Counted from the first letter of the stretch, positions 1 through 9,322 are shown. The stretch is 64,000 nt of DNA from Desulfuribacillus stibiiarsenatis (GCF_001742305.1 NZ_MJAT01000022.1:1-64000), one strand, 5' to 3'. Numbers and translations are program-made. Notes: generated by a model not told the origin, from the letters alone.

Positions 1-180
1 CTTAGATGTATTTAGAAGACCATCAGGGCCTAGTGATAGATATGTTTGCCGCCATTGGTTGATGGATGCAAAGGTAACATCTAGCATAGAAGCTAAACGT
101 CTAAGGGAACCTTCTCCACGGAGATATTTTTCTACAGCAGCTATTTTTTCTGTTCCTGATATTTTTGATTTGTGAGACAC
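1..180 (-). CDS. IS3/IS150-family transposase OrfA, N-terminal part (runs off the window)
   Basis: The minus strand encodes about 60 residues, starting with GTG at 178-180 after a strong AAGGAGGAG ribosome binding site. The peptide is a helix-turn-helix of the kind found at the start of IS3-family OrfA proteins: a basic N-terminus, EKIAAVEKYL, then SLRRLASMLDV and SINQWRQTY as the recognition region. OrfA binds the element's ends and is usually fused by frameshift to the OrfB integrase; here the downstream part lies outside the window. Whether the element is complete cannot be judged. Confidence 0.75.
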   Translation of the reverse strand, partial: MSHKSKISGTEKIAAVEKYLRGEGSLRRLASMLDVTFASINQWRQTYLSLGPDGLLNTSK

Positions 181-248
181 AAAAATACTCCTCCTTGTAA
201 ATAAACAGTTTTATTATTTAAACTGTCTACCACAAGGGGAGCATATCA
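1..248 (-). mobile_element. Terminal part of an IS3/IS150-like insertion sequence
   Basis: Upstream of the OrfA start the minus strand reads TGATATGCTCCCC followed by TTGTGGTAGACAG, resembling the TG-starting left ends of Firmicute IS150-group elements. The end is therefore placed near 248. The other end and the target duplication are not visible, so the boundary is an inference. Confidence 0.45.
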
Positions 249-335
249 CAACGGCAAAGTCCTTTAATTATGCTAGATAAATTATACGAGATACTAATAG
301 AGACAAATTGATATATCTCATTAGTATAAAGATAA

Positions 336-1526
336 CTACTGTACTCCAGCTTTAGCAGCCTGCCAGAAACTCTCGTCTTCAAGACCTAAACGCCACATAG
401 CAACCCCGTCTAAATTGTATTTACCGACTAGGCCAGCCTTTACTTCGATACTTGCTGGATTATCATACCATACAATGCGTTTATGCCCTTCGCTAGACGT
501 GTAAGTGAAGAAAGGAGTCTTAGCAGTTGAGTCCCACTGAGGGGTAATATTGTTTGTGGTAATAAACGCTGGAATATTACGCCATGCAATTGCTTTGTTT
601 CCTGTATTGTTTGTTTGGTTCCAATCATAACCGTACGCAGGCAACCCTAGTAATATTTTAGAAGATGGAATTTGAGAGACAGCGTATTGTACAACACTCT
701 CCATCCAAGGATAGCTAGCTACTGGTCCAGGGGTTCCCCAAGGTCCATGTTGATCATAAGTCATCAATTGGATTTTGGTAGCGACTTTTCCTAAAGCAGC
801 ATAGTCGAACGCGCCAATCCATGCACTGTTAGGTGCATCCGTAGTTTTAGCACTAACGGATACGACAACTTCAAACCCCTTCGGGTTCAGTTGATTGGCA
901 AGCTCAGTAATAAATTGCGTGAACAGTGGGCGGTCAGCAGGATACATATTCTCAAAATCAATATTGACGCCCTTGAAACTATGAGTCGTTACTAAACTAT
1001 CAATATTTGCGATTAGGCGATTACGAATCGTAGAGTCTTTCAGAATAATACTAGCTATTTCAGGATCAAACTGGCCATTGTTCTCATTAGAAATCGTTGC
1101 ATGGGCTCTTATATTATTTTCTTTCATTAATTGAAGCCCTAAAGTATCGGCAGACCCTAGTACAGTTCCAGTAGCAGAGGCTTTAAAAGTCACCATCGAT
1201 ACTTCGTTGATATAGCTTTTAAAAGAGTTGACGGCATTGTAAGAGCCTTTATCTCCGTTAAAATATACTGTGTAATACCCAAGCATTGTTTTCGGTTCAG
1301 GTAATGGAGCTGGCGGTTCTACTGGAGCTGGCTCTGGTTTAGGAGTAGGTTCTGGTTCTGGTGTAGGCGTAGGTTCCGGCGCTGGTGCAGGTAATGGAGC
1401 TGGCTCGCTAACTTTGTGTTTTGGGTTATTCACTAACCCTTTTTTAGCATCAATCGTTTGTAATGGGGTGACGAATAATAAAGCAAAAATCAGAAGAACG
1501 GTAATCAATTTAAACTGTCGATTCAT
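336..1526 (-). CDS. Secreted glycoside hydrolase family 18 protein with Pro-rich linker
   Basis: This 396-residue protein has a signal peptide (about 1-27), a Pro/Glu/Ala-rich linker with PEPTPKPEP-like repeats (about 41-80) and one GH18 TIM barrel (about 81-393). The catalytic strand reads GVNIDFEN with D190 and the acid E192, followed by conserved barrel segments LMTYDQHG and LLGLPAYGYDW. GH18 enzymes of this YaaH-like group cleave N-acetylglucosamine-containing polymers such as peptidoglycan or chitin. LysM cell-wall-binding modules common in spore-cortex relatives are absent; the linker may instead span the wall. The substrate is not determinable. It is monocistronic, between an IS end and rubrerythrin. 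Confidence 0.85.
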   Translation of the reverse strand: MNRQFKLITVLLIFALLFVTPLQTIDAKKGLVNNPKHKVSEPAPLPAPAPEPTPTPEPEPTPKPEPAPVEPPAPLPEPKTMLGYYTVYFNGDKGSYNAVNSFKSYINEVSMVTFKASATGTVLGSADTLGLQLMKENNIRAHATISNENNGQFDPEIASIILKDSTIRNRLIANIDSLVTTHSFKGVNIDFENMYPADRPLFTQFITELANQLNPKGFEVVVSVSAKTTDAPNSAWIGAFDYAALGKVATKIQLMTYDQHGPWGTPGPVASYPWMESVVQYAVSQIPSSKILLGLPAYGYDWNQTNNTGNKAIAWRNIPAFITTNNITPQWDSTAKTPFFTYTSSEGHKRIVWYDNPASIEVKAGLVGKYNLDGVAMWRLGLEDESFWQAAKAGVQ

Positions 1527-1892
1527 GGTGTGTTTTCCCGCCTTTTCTATGATAGTGTTTTAATCAACCAATTTGAAGTTGGATACTCTTATTTTCGACG
1601 AAAAAGGAGTAAAAGATAATAGATAGCTAGTATGAAAACCCCTAGTAAATGTTTCTAGTAAAATTGAGAAAAATGATAGGAGACAATCGATGTCAAGTGG
1701 GCAAATGAATCGTCTTAGTAGTAAAATGCTGGACAAATAGGAACAATTTAAATAAAAAAATGATGTTAGGGTAGTTCGTGTCTAGTTTAGGTATATCGTT
1801 GTACAATATAAGAGATAGTTGAGCATTTTGAACTAAACAGAGGGTTATCCATAGAAAACGGTGGAAACAGGCAGTAGCGAAGTTAAAAAGAT
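1527..1892. other. Intergenic region between divergent GH18 and rubrerythrin genes
   Basis: AT-rich divergent spacer. No gene, tRNA or riboswitch was recognised. One TTATCCATA 9-mer (a DnaA-box-like word) occurs near 1846, but it is single and probably chance. The right end holds the rubrerythrin promoter described separately. Confidence 0.5.
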
Positions 1893-1929
1893 TTGACGAA
1901 TTAGATCAGAAAATTTAAAATGATTATAA
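1893..1929 (+). promoter_or_regulatory. Rubrerythrin promoter with overlapping PerR-type box
   Basis: TTGACG (1893-1898) and TAAAAT (1916-1921) are spaced by exactly 17 bp. A 15-bp palindrome TTAAAATGATTATAA (1915-1929) matches the PerR consensus TTATAATnATTATAA at all but one non-central position and overlaps the -10 box, where a repressor would block polymerase. In known Firmicutes, PerR with iron or manganese represses peroxide-defence genes including rubrerythrin. The box is seen; control by PerR is inferred. Confidence 0.7.
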
Positions 1930-1952
1930 ACTAACAATAGGAGGTTTTTGAT

Positions 1953-2441
1953 TTGAGTACTGATAAGAATTTAAAAGAAGCATTTGCAGGGGAGTCACAA
2001 GCAAACCGTAAATATTTAGCTTTTGCAAAGAAGGCGGAAGCGGAAGGATATATTGGAGTAGCCAAACTATTTAGAGCAACTGCAGAAGCAGAAACAATCC
2101 ATGCTCATAACCACTTAAAAGCTTTAGGTGCTGTTGGTTCTACTGCTGAGAATCTTAAAGAAGGTATTGATGGTGAGACTTTTGAGTTTGATAGCATGTA
2201 CCCACCAATGCTTGAAGAAGCAAAAGCAGAAGGACGTAAGGATGCAGAAAGAAGTTTTCTTTTTGCAATGGAATCAGAGAAAGTTCATGCGAAACTATAT
2301 GAGGAAGCGCTTGCTAACTTAGATTCGAAAGAAGATGCAGAATACCATCTTTGTACAGTGTGCGGCTACATAGAAAAAGATAAAGCTGCTGATCAGTGTC
2401 CTATCTGTGGCGTGAAAAGCAACATGTTCGTAAAATACTAG
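1953..2441 (+). CDS. rbr: Rubrerythrin
   Basis: This 162-residue protein joins a four-helix ferritin-like di-iron domain (about 1-128, ligand-type segments around E14, E47xxH50 and E109xxH112) to a C-terminal rubredoxin-like FeS4 domain (C134-x2-C137 and C149-x2-C152). Rubrerythrins reduce hydrogen peroxide in the cytoplasm of anaerobes using electrons from rubredoxin or NADH-dependent partners. Translation starts with TTG, supported by AGGAGG 7 bp upstream. The gene is monocistronic and ends at a strong hairpin. A PerR-type box on its promoter suggests peroxide induction. Confidence 0.95.
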   Translation: MSTDKNLKEAFAGESQANRKYLAFAKKAEAEGYIGVAKLFRATAEAETIHAHNHLKALGAVGSTAENLKEGIDGETFEFDSMYPPMLEEAKAEGRKDAERSFLFAMESEKVHAKLYEEALANLDSKEDAEYHLCTVCGYIEKDKAADQCPICGVKSNMFVKY

Positions 2442-2493
2442 AATCGCTATAGATTCTATACACGGATAGAACCTATACGAAACCTATATGAAA

Positions 2494-2536
2494 CAAAGAA
2501 GCTGGAAGATATGTAAAATATCTTCCAGCTTCTTTG
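2494..2536. terminator. Perfect 19-bp hairpin after rubrerythrin
   Basis: CAAAGAAGCTGGAAGATAT at 2494-2512 pairs perfectly with 2518-2536 around a GTAAA loop. It lacks a long T run and may be a terminator for rbr; it also forms the first hairpin of a dispersed two-hairpin repeat (see 2539-2588). Confidence 0.6.
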
Positions 2537-2538
2537 TA

Positions 2539-2588
2539 GCAACTAAGGCATTCTCTTCACCACTTGGCGATGCTGAGTTTTCTATATG
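2539..2588 (+). repeat. Dispersed two-hairpin repeat, copy 1
   Basis: GCAACTAAGGCATTCTCTTC begins a block almost identical to 44458-44477. It folds as GCAT(..)TCACCA ct TGGCGA ATGC with one A-C mismatch and ends in AGTTTTCTATAT. It directly follows the 2494-2536 hairpin. Two related copies lie at 44417-44513 and, inverted, at 46619-46731. Confidence 0.7.
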
Positions 2589-2657
2589 CAGATAGAATTG
2601 ACCTGATGCAGTACTGTATCAATCTGTATTAGAAAGCCACTCAGATATTTATGGAAC

Positions 2658-4292
2658 TTACTTGTGATTAATGAAGACCACACGATTTTTGCCAGACCGC
2701 TTGACGATATACAATGCTTCATCGGCTAATCGGATGACGTCTTTCGTTTCTTCAGCATCCGCAGGCCAAACGGCGCCACCAATGCTACAACCAATTATTA
2801 TCTCGTTACCATCAATAATAAAAGGATCATTTAGGCTTGCTATGACTCGTTCTGCAATGTCTTCACCAACAGATATTGCCTTTTCTGTAGGGGAAGAGAG
2901 TATCATTACAAATTCATCTCCTCCAAGTCTAGCCACTAGATCATCCTCTCGGGTATGCTGTTTTAATCGATTGGCTACTTCTTGTAAGAGAACATCACCT
3001 GTATGATGCCCTAATGTATCGTTGACGGCTTTAAATCCATCTAAATCGAGATAAAGAAATGTCAAACTAGATTGCTGCCTTTCCACTTGGGCTTTAGCCT
3101 TTTCTAAGTGGTAATCTAAAGAAATACGATTTGGCAAACCTGTCAACTGATCATGTTGGGCTAATATCTCCATCTTTCCAAGGGCCTTCTCTGTTTGTGT
3201 TAAGCTACGAATCAGATTACGTAGTGATTCAGATAAGATTTCGATATCAGTGATCCCTTTGTGCTGCGGAATTTCAACCTGCTTACCGGCACTTAAACTG
3301 TTAGCTGCTAGTGTGATTTGGCGTAAAGGCTCAACTACACGACGAGCAATATATAAGCCAAAGGTTGCAAACAATAAGGCTACAAATAGTCCAATGTAAA
3401 GAATGACTTTTTGTAGCTTTTCAACGGATGCGTATGCAACTTCGGCTGGTTGGCGAACCAATACTGTCCAACCAAGCCCAGGGTAGTCTTTATAGCCTTT
3501 GCCGAAGGAGAAACCAGTTAAATACTCTTTACCATCGGGCCATGTTTCTAACGACCATGTATTTTCCCCCGAGCGAGCTCGATTGATACTATCAAGCTTT
3601 AGTGGTTGCCCCATGATGTCGCGGGGTCCTAAAAGCAATGTATCGTCCATTGAACTTACAATATACATTTCAAGTTGCTTTCGGTTTTGAAGAGGAACAA
3701 GTATCGACTCTTCTACCTCTCTAGCCCATTCCCAGCTTAAATGGGCCGCTAGAACGCCTACTAGATCTCCGTTTTCATTATATACGGGGGTACTTACGTC
3801 AACAAATTTCATCGCTTCTCCAGAAGGGTTTGGAAGAAGCTTAGCTAGCAATACCGCTTCATGGACATCTCCGACAAAGTGCCCTTTTAATGCTTCAAGA
3901 TAAACAGGCCTTTTAGAAATGTCGGCACCTTCCAGAATTGCGTCTGTAGATGCAAGCACAATCCCGTTAGGGTCTGTGAACCCAATCCAGGCGAAGGAAG
4001 GGAAAGTGCTCTTTAATTGGTCTAATAATGCTTGAATCGCTTTAAGGTTTCGCGCCTCTTGTAACGTCTCTAATTTGCTTAAAATTAGAATTTCACCTGA
4101 CCTTGCCCACATGTAGTGGTCAAGCTTATCTCCCATAAGGTACGAAACTTCCGCAAGCGAGTTACCTATTTCGGAACGCACTTCTTGGCTTGCAAATTGT
4201 CCTGTGAAGAAACTCATAAAGATGGATAAAACAATAATTAAAAAAGCAAGGGTAAACGCAAATCTTGTTCGCAAGCTAAAAGAAAAATGCAT
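2658..4292 (-). CDS. Membrane diguanylate cyclase: dCache sensor, HAMP, GGDEF
   Basis: The 544-residue protein has an N-terminal membrane helix, an extracytoplasmic dCache-type sensor (about 45-295), a second membrane helix (about 300-320), a HAMP linker (IARRVVEPLRQITLAA) and a GGDEF domain. The active site is intact (LGGDEF from about residue 457), and REDD forms the RxxD inhibitory site five residues upstream. It should make c-di-GMP from two GTP in response to an external ligand. The start at 4292 is chosen because AGGAG lies 8 bp before that ATG; an upstream ATG at 4343 has no such site. The ligand cannot be read from sequence. Confidence 0.9.
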   Translation of the reverse strand: MHFSFSLRTRFAFTLAFLIIVLSIFMSFFTGQFASQEVRSEIGNSLAEVSYLMGDKLDHYMWARSGEILILSKLETLQEARNLKAIQALLDQLKSTFPSFAWIGFTDPNGIVLASTDAILEGADISKRPVYLEALKGHFVGDVHEAVLLAKLLPNPSGEAMKFVDVSTPVYNENGDLVGVLAAHLSWEWAREVEESILVPLQNRKQLEMYIVSSMDDTLLLGPRDIMGQPLKLDSINRARSGENTWSLETWPDGKEYLTGFSFGKGYKDYPGLGWTVLVRQPAEVAYASVEKLQKVILYIGLFVALLFATFGLYIARRVVEPLRQITLAANSLSAGKQVEIPQHKGITDIEILSESLRNLIRSLTQTEKALGKMEILAQHDQLTGLPNRISLDYHLEKAKAQVERQQSSLTFLYLDLDGFKAVNDTLGHHTGDVLLQEVANRLKQHTREDDLVARLGGDEFVMILSSPTEKAISVGEDIAERVIASLNDPFIIDGNEIIIGCSIGGAVWPADAEETKDVIRLADEALYIVKRSGKNRVVFINHK

Positions 4293-4414
4293 AGAATCGC
4301 TCCTGAATAGTAAAAAAGTATCATGCAAAAGAATTATATACAATCATAATAGAGATTTAAATAAGGAATTTAAGTATTTAAGTGATAATAGTCTGTAAAA
4401 GGAATAATAAACAA

Positions 4415-5172
4415 CTATACCTGCGGCGTAGTGGTATCGTCTGCATAGCACGTCTTATTACGTCCAGTTCTTTTCGCTTGATAAAGTGCTGCATCCGCTT
4501 GTTCAATCATTGAGCGTATATCCTGATAATCAGCAGTAGGTTTAAGGCAAATCCCTATACTAATCGTTATGCGAATGTCACCTTTATTCGTTGAGAAAAT
4601 ATGTGATTCTATTGTTTGGCGAATTCGATTACATATAATGTGGAATTGGTCTTTGTCTACTTGGCTGAGTACGATACCGAATTCCTCGCCCCCGTATCGT
4701 CCGACAATATCACCAGTACGAACGCTAAAAAAAGCCTGTTATAGCAGTTTCGTCGTTTAGGCTTTTTTGCAAATATTCACGATCTAACACATTAATTTCA
4801 ATTACGGGCCCTTCGTTGGAATTAACAATAGAACCTTCTTTATCAACAATCACGAATTTGAAATAATTAATGTCATGGTACATTTGATCCGATAGAAGGC
4901 GTGTCGCTAACGAGGAAGAAATAAAATTAGGATTGAATTGACTAAGATATAAGGCCTGTGTCCTTACATTTGTAATTCTGCCGTTAAGCCAACGTTCCAA
5001 TGAATCGGCGACCTCCTGGCGATAATGGTCAGTGATGCTTAACTGTTGTTCTTTTAAAGTGTTTTCTGTAACAAACAACAAAGTGGTACTAATGCTCAGA
5101 AAGGTAACAAAGATAATGGACACAAAAGAAACGAATAAGAACAAAAATATTTTTTTTATAAAATCGGGCCAT
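4415..5172 (-). pseudogene. Broken dCache-GGDEF diguanylate cyclase (internal deletion plus two frameshifts)
   Basis: The minus strand carries an N-terminal membrane helix and the first half of a dCache sensor (to ...DETAITGFF), then joins directly to the end of a GGDEF domain (VRTGDIVGRYGGEEF..., ending IEQADAALYQAKRTGRNKT at 4415). The second half of the sensor, the second membrane helix, HAMP and the first half of GGDEF are missing, roughly 200 residues. The junction is out of frame at a 7-T run (TAG stop at 4725). The best start, ATG at 5170-5172 after GGGGAGAG, is also out of frame because of an 8-A run; the longer reading from 5237 has no good ribosome site. It is a paralogue of the neighbouring intact cyclase. 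Confidence 0.8.
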
Positions 5173-5416
5173 GAATTTGCTCTCCCCAAAAGTGATTGAA
5201 ATTTGAATAATTTTAACACAGAAGCCATGAAAAACATAGAAAATTGTAGAATTTTGTCGAAATTTGCAGGTTAATTCAAGTTCATAATAAATAATTAGAA
5301 AAAAGAGAAAAAAGTACTACGGAATGTGATGAACGATATAGTAATATGCCAAAATTTATGTTTTAATAGCAATATATGTTTAGGACTGAGCGAATAAGAG
5401 TTATCGGAGTGATCGT

Positions 5417-8332
5417 ATGAGTTTACTAGATTCGTTAGCGTGTAGAGAGATTATTAGCATCGATGTAAATTTTACCGTGAAGCAAGCCATCGAATTAATG
5501 CGCACTCATGAAATTAGTAGTATATTTATAGAGGAATCTAATCATTTAGTTGGCATTATAACCGAACGTGATTTAGTGCGAGTTGTCGCGTCGAATATTG
5601 ACTTGCAAGTAACTACGGTACTACAGACGATGTCGAAAAATGTAATCTCTTTACCAGCAACTACGATGCTCGATGAAGCGTTAGTATTCATGGAGAAAGT
5701 TAAAATACGTCATTTACTTGTGACAAACTCTGACGGGACACCGAAGGGGGTAATTACCCATACGGATATCGTACGCAAGCTAGAGGAAGATTTCTTCAAG
5801 GCTCCCCGACCGGTGAAAGAATACATGACTAGGGTATTTGACTTTACTCCGCCAGAAACGCCTTTACAAGACGCGGTTAAGAAAATGTATGAAAAGCGGC
5901 ATAGTTGCGTACTTGTTGGTAGCCGCAACGAAATTGTAGGCATTGTAACAGAAAGAGATATTGTGAGACTCATCCAACAGGGTAATGAATTTACTGCGTT
6001 AAAAATACAGGATGTAATGACTTCGCCAGTCATATCGATTCCACCAGATTTATCGTTATATGAGGCATCACGACTGATGGACGAACAGAAAATAAGGCAT
6101 CTTGTAATCTGTGATAGTAATCAATGTATGGGACTTATCACAAATAGCGATGTCGTGAAATCGATTCGTGATAACTATCGTACATATTTAGAGAAAGAAG
6201 CAATGCGAACAAGAAAGATTTTAGACCTAATTCATGAAGGTGTTATAGAAATTGATGCGGATTCGTTTGCCATTGAATGGACTAACCAAACAGGTGCGAA
6301 TATGCTTGGTTTTTCTTCTATAAGCGATGCGTTAGGGAAGAAGTTCCTTATTTTATTTGAAGAGCGAGATTGCAAACAACTTGAGCAGGATTTTACTAAT
6401 AAAAAGGCGCGTAGCAATGTTCAATGTTCGATGAATTCAGCAGATTTGACAACAATGCTATTATCCTATGATTTTATCCAAAATGATTATAAAGATACAC
6501 AAAAGACATTCATTCGTATTCTTTTGCGAGATATCACTGCAATGGTTGAAAATCGCAAGAAAATGGAAGAGAAGCTACGTAGACAAAAGGAGCAATTCCA
6601 AGCTCTTTTCGATAACACGACAGATGCCATCGTTATGTTTAATACCGAAAAAAAAATTCTAATGGCAAATCAACAGTTTCTGAATATGTTCGATTACACT
6701 ATGGACAAAATTATTGAACAAGATGTATGTCAAATAGTAGATGCGGATCAGAAAAAGCGTGACCATATTGCTGAAATTATCTTTCAAGGGAAGACAGCTA
6801 GTAGAGAGACGGTGCGATATACAAGCACAGGCCGTGAAGTATGGGTGCAGTTAAAAGGCGGTCCAGTGATTGTTGATAATGAAATTACTGGTGGATATGT
6901 CGTGTATACCGATATATCGGAACGTCAGGAAATGATTACCATGCTACAAAAAAATGAAGCGAAATATAGAACACTGATTCAATCGATGAATGAGGGAATG
7001 GCCCTCCATGAATTAGTATATGATGGCGATGAAGTTGTAGATTATCGCTTCCTAGAAGTGAACGCTGCCTATGAACAGCACTTAGGCACAACTGCAAAAA
7101 AAATTAAGGGTATGTTGTCTAGTATGATACACCAGTCCTCACCATTTCTAGATGTATATAAGGAGACGGCTATTACAGGGATTCCGAATAAATTTGAGGC
7201 ATTCATCAACGCAGTCAATAAACACTTCCGAATTTCCGTCTTTTCGCCACAAAAAGGATATTTTGCGACGATTTTAGAAGATATTACGGAGAATAAGCGA
7301 AAGGAAGAGCGGATTCAATACTTAATTTACCATGATTTAGTGACGGGTCTAAATAATCGAGCATACTTTGAAAAACAATTAAAAGAATTAGATACAGAAA
7401 AGGAATTGCCAATTAGCTTGATTGTTGCTGATGTAAATGGGCTCAAACTAGTAAATGACGCATTCGGCCATGAGAAAGGTGACCTTCTGATTAAAACAGC
7501 AGCAGAGGTTATTCAAGAATCGTGTAGAGATACTGACATCGTGGCTCGAACGGGTGGCGATGAATTTACAATCATTCTTCCTAAAACTACTGAAGCAGAT
7601 GCATTAGTAATTATTAATAATATTCGAACCAAGAGCTCAACATTTGAAGTTGAGGGGATTCAATTAAGTATTGCGTTAGGTTGTGCTACTAAGGAAATTG
7701 CCGCAACGAATATTTATGAAGTATTAAAGATTAGCGAAGCAGAGATGTATAACCGTAAGTTGACAGAGAGTAAAGATGCGAAAAGCAAATTGGTGGATTC
7801 CCTTCTTAGTGTCTTAAGTGAGCGGACATGTGAGCCTTCCGATCATAGCGAAAATGTGGCCCAGCTAAGTACTAGGTTAGGTGAAAAACTAGGTATTAAC
7901 GAGGATGGAATAGAGAAATTAAGACTATTAGCCCTATTGCATGATATTGGCAATATTATGGTTCCGCCGGATGTGCTACACAAAGAGAACCCATTAACGG
8001 TAGACGAGTGGAAAATAATCCGCAAGCATTCAGAAACTGGTTACCGAATTGCTAATGCAGTTCCTGAATTTGCAGGTGTAGCAGAGTATATCTTATGTCA
8101 CCATGAGAGAAATGATGGAAGTGGTTATCCAAGAGGTCTGGAAGGCGAGGAGATTCCTCTATTCTCAAGAATCTTATCGGTAGTCGATGCATACGACGCG
8201 ATGACAACTGATAAACCATATCGAAAAGCATTGACACAACAAGAAGCAATAGAAGAGTTAAGGAATCATGCTGGAACGCAGTTTGATCCGCATATTGTAG
8301 AATCATTTATAAACGATATCCTTAGACACTAA
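5417..8332 (+). CDS. Four CBS domains, PAS domains, GGDEF and HD-GYP: bifunctional c-di-GMP regulator
   Basis: This 971-residue soluble protein starts with two CBS pairs (about 1-125 and 140-262), which in known proteins bind adenine nucleotides. Three PAS-like segments follow (about 265-385, 395-505, 515-625). The GGDEF domain keeps GGDEF at 713-717 and an RDTD inhibitory motif. A C-terminal HD-GYP phosphodiesterase follows, with H842-D843, HHERNDGSGYP and GYP at 903-905. It can therefore both make and degrade c-di-GMP in principle, gated by nucleotide and PAS signals. No membrane segment is visible. ATG at 5417 has GGAG upstream. It is divergent from the cyclase pseudogene. Confidence 0.9.
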   Translation: MSLLDSLACREIISIDVNFTVKQAIELMRTHEISSIFIEESNHLVGIITERDLVRVVASNIDLQVTTVLQTMSKNVISLPATTMLDEALVFMEKVKIRHLLVTNSDGTPKGVITHTDIVRKLEEDFFKAPRPVKEYMTRVFDFTPPETPLQDAVKKMYEKRHSCVLVGSRNEIVGIVTERDIVRLIQQGNEFTALKIQDVMTSPVISIPPDLSLYEASRLMDEQKIRHLVICDSNQCMGLITNSDVVKSIRDNYRTYLEKEAMRTRKILDLIHEGVIEIDADSFAIEWTNQTGANMLGFSSISDALGKKFLILFEERDCKQLEQDFTNKKARSNVQCSMNSADLTTMLLSYDFIQNDYKDTQKTFIRILLRDITAMVENRKKMEEKLRRQKEQFQALFDNTTDAIVMFNTEKKILMANQQFLNMFDYTMDKIIEQDVCQIVDADQKKRDHIAEIIFQGKTASRETVRYTSTGREVWVQLKGGPVIVDNEITGGYVVYTDISERQEMITMLQKNEAKYRTLIQSMNEGMALHELVYDGDEVVDYRFLEVNAAYEQHLGTTAKKIKGMLSSMIHQSSPFLDVYKETAITGIPNKFEAFINAVNKHFRISVFSPQKGYFATILEDITENKRKEERIQYLIYHDLVTGLNNRAYFEKQLKELDTEKELPISLIVADVNGLKLVNDAFGHEKGDLLIKTAAEVIQESCRDTDIVARTGGDEFTIILPKTTEADALVIINNIRTKSSTFEVEGIQLSIALGCATKEIAATNIYEVLKISEAEMYNRKLTESKDAKSKLVDSLLSVLSERTCEPSDHSENVAQLSTRLGEKLGINEDGIEKLRLLALLHDIGNIMVPPDVLHKENPLTVDEWKIIRKHSETGYRIANAVPEFAGVAEYILCHHERNDGSGYPRGLEGEEIPLFSRILSVVDAYDAMTTDKPYRKALTQQEAIEELRNHAGTQFDPHIVESFINDILRH

Positions 8333-8361
8333 CGATTGTGGTAGAATTTATAGATAGTTAA

Positions 8362-8409
8362 TTGACATACTCAAGGACTTCCCTTACGATAAGATGATGA
8401 AATCATCAT
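8362..8409 (+). promoter_or_regulatory. Promoter and palindromic operator candidate for the DMT transporter
   Basis: TTGACA (8362-8367) and TACGAT (8385-8390) are 17 bp apart. Immediately downstream, ATGATGA-AA-TCATCAT (8394-8409) is a perfect 7-bp inverted repeat at the expected transcription start, suitable as a repressor operator. The repressor is unknown. Confidence 0.5.
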
Positions 8410-8425
8410 TGAAGGGGAATGTACA

Positions 8426-9322
8426 TTGGGTTTTTTCTTTGCTTTTATGGTTGGCTTAGGATTTGCATCGGGGAATATTCTCGTCCGAAAGGGAATGAAG
8501 CAGTCGGATGAGCAAGATAATGGGGTACTTACCACTGTAATTATAAACGTTATATTTTTGGGAATTGCATGGTTGATTTACCGTCTATTGTACGTCACAG
8601 TGGAACTTAATTGGATCGGGACACTATATTATGTGTTTGCAGGTATTTTTACAACGTTTTTAGGTAGACAGACATTGTTTATGAGTTATCGGAAAATTGG
8701 AGCGCCTAGGGGCTCAGCTATTAAAAATAGTGCTCCGCTGTTTACTGCCGTTTTTGCCTTAGTGATTTTGGGTGAAACAATGGGTTGGCTACCGTTTGCG
8801 GGCTTTGTATTTGTACTACTTGGACTAGGCATTCAAGGATTATTTATGATACGGCAAGGAAATAAGCTTAGTACTGATATGCACGTGGAACGCATTGGAT
8901 ACTATCTTGCATTAGCATCGGCTATGTCGTTCGGAGTTGGCCAAGGGATTCGCAAATCGGGATTACTTGAACTCCCCGACCCGTATTATGGTGCTTTTAT
9001 CAGCGGACTTGTTGCTTTGCTTATGACAATCCTTTGGGAAGCACGAACCGGGAATATACGAGAGAAGTTAATTGGACAAGTGAAACGATATAATCCATTC
9101 TATCTGGCAGCAGGAGTGTGTACGAGTATCGCCATGCTTTCGTTTTTTATAGCGATAACCTACATCCAAGTATCGTATGTAGCTGCAGTAGCGGCACTGG
9201 AGCCCCTTTTGACAATCATCTTGAGTAAACTGTTCCTAAAGCAAGAGGAGATTCAACGCTATACGATTGTTGCTTCGATGACGGTCTTTGCTGGGGTGTT
9301 AATGTTAATCTTATTTACGTAA
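8426..9322 (+). CDS. EamA/DMT-family transporter
   Basis: The 298-residue protein consists of about ten hydrophobic helices in two five-helix EamA repeats (about 1-140 and 155-297), the fold of drug/metabolite transporters. Such proteins export or import small metabolites across the cytoplasmic membrane; the substrate is unknown. Translation starts with TTG after GAAGGGGA. The gene is monocistronic, followed by a strong terminator. A palindrome at its transcription start suggests dedicated repression. Confidence 0.85.
   Translation: MGFFFAFMVGLGFASGNILVRKGMKQSDEQDNGVLTTVIINVIFLGIAWLIYRLLYVTVELNWIGTLYYVFAGIFTTFLGRQTLFMSYRKIGAPRGSAIKNSAPLFTAVFALVILGETMGWLPFAGFVFVLLGLGIQGLFMIRQGNKLSTDMHVERIGYYLALASAMSFGVGQGIRKSGLLELPDPYYGAFISGLVALLMTILWEARTGNIREKLIGQVKRYNPFYLAAGVCTSIAMLSFFIAITYIQVSYVAAVAALEPLLTIILSKLFLKQEEIQRYTIVASMTVFAGVLMLILFT

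Noticed and set aside
2658-4343. Start of the dCache-GGDEF protein at 4343.
   Set aside because: The ATG at 4292 has a proper AGGAG site; the 17 extra residues are not needed for the membrane helix.
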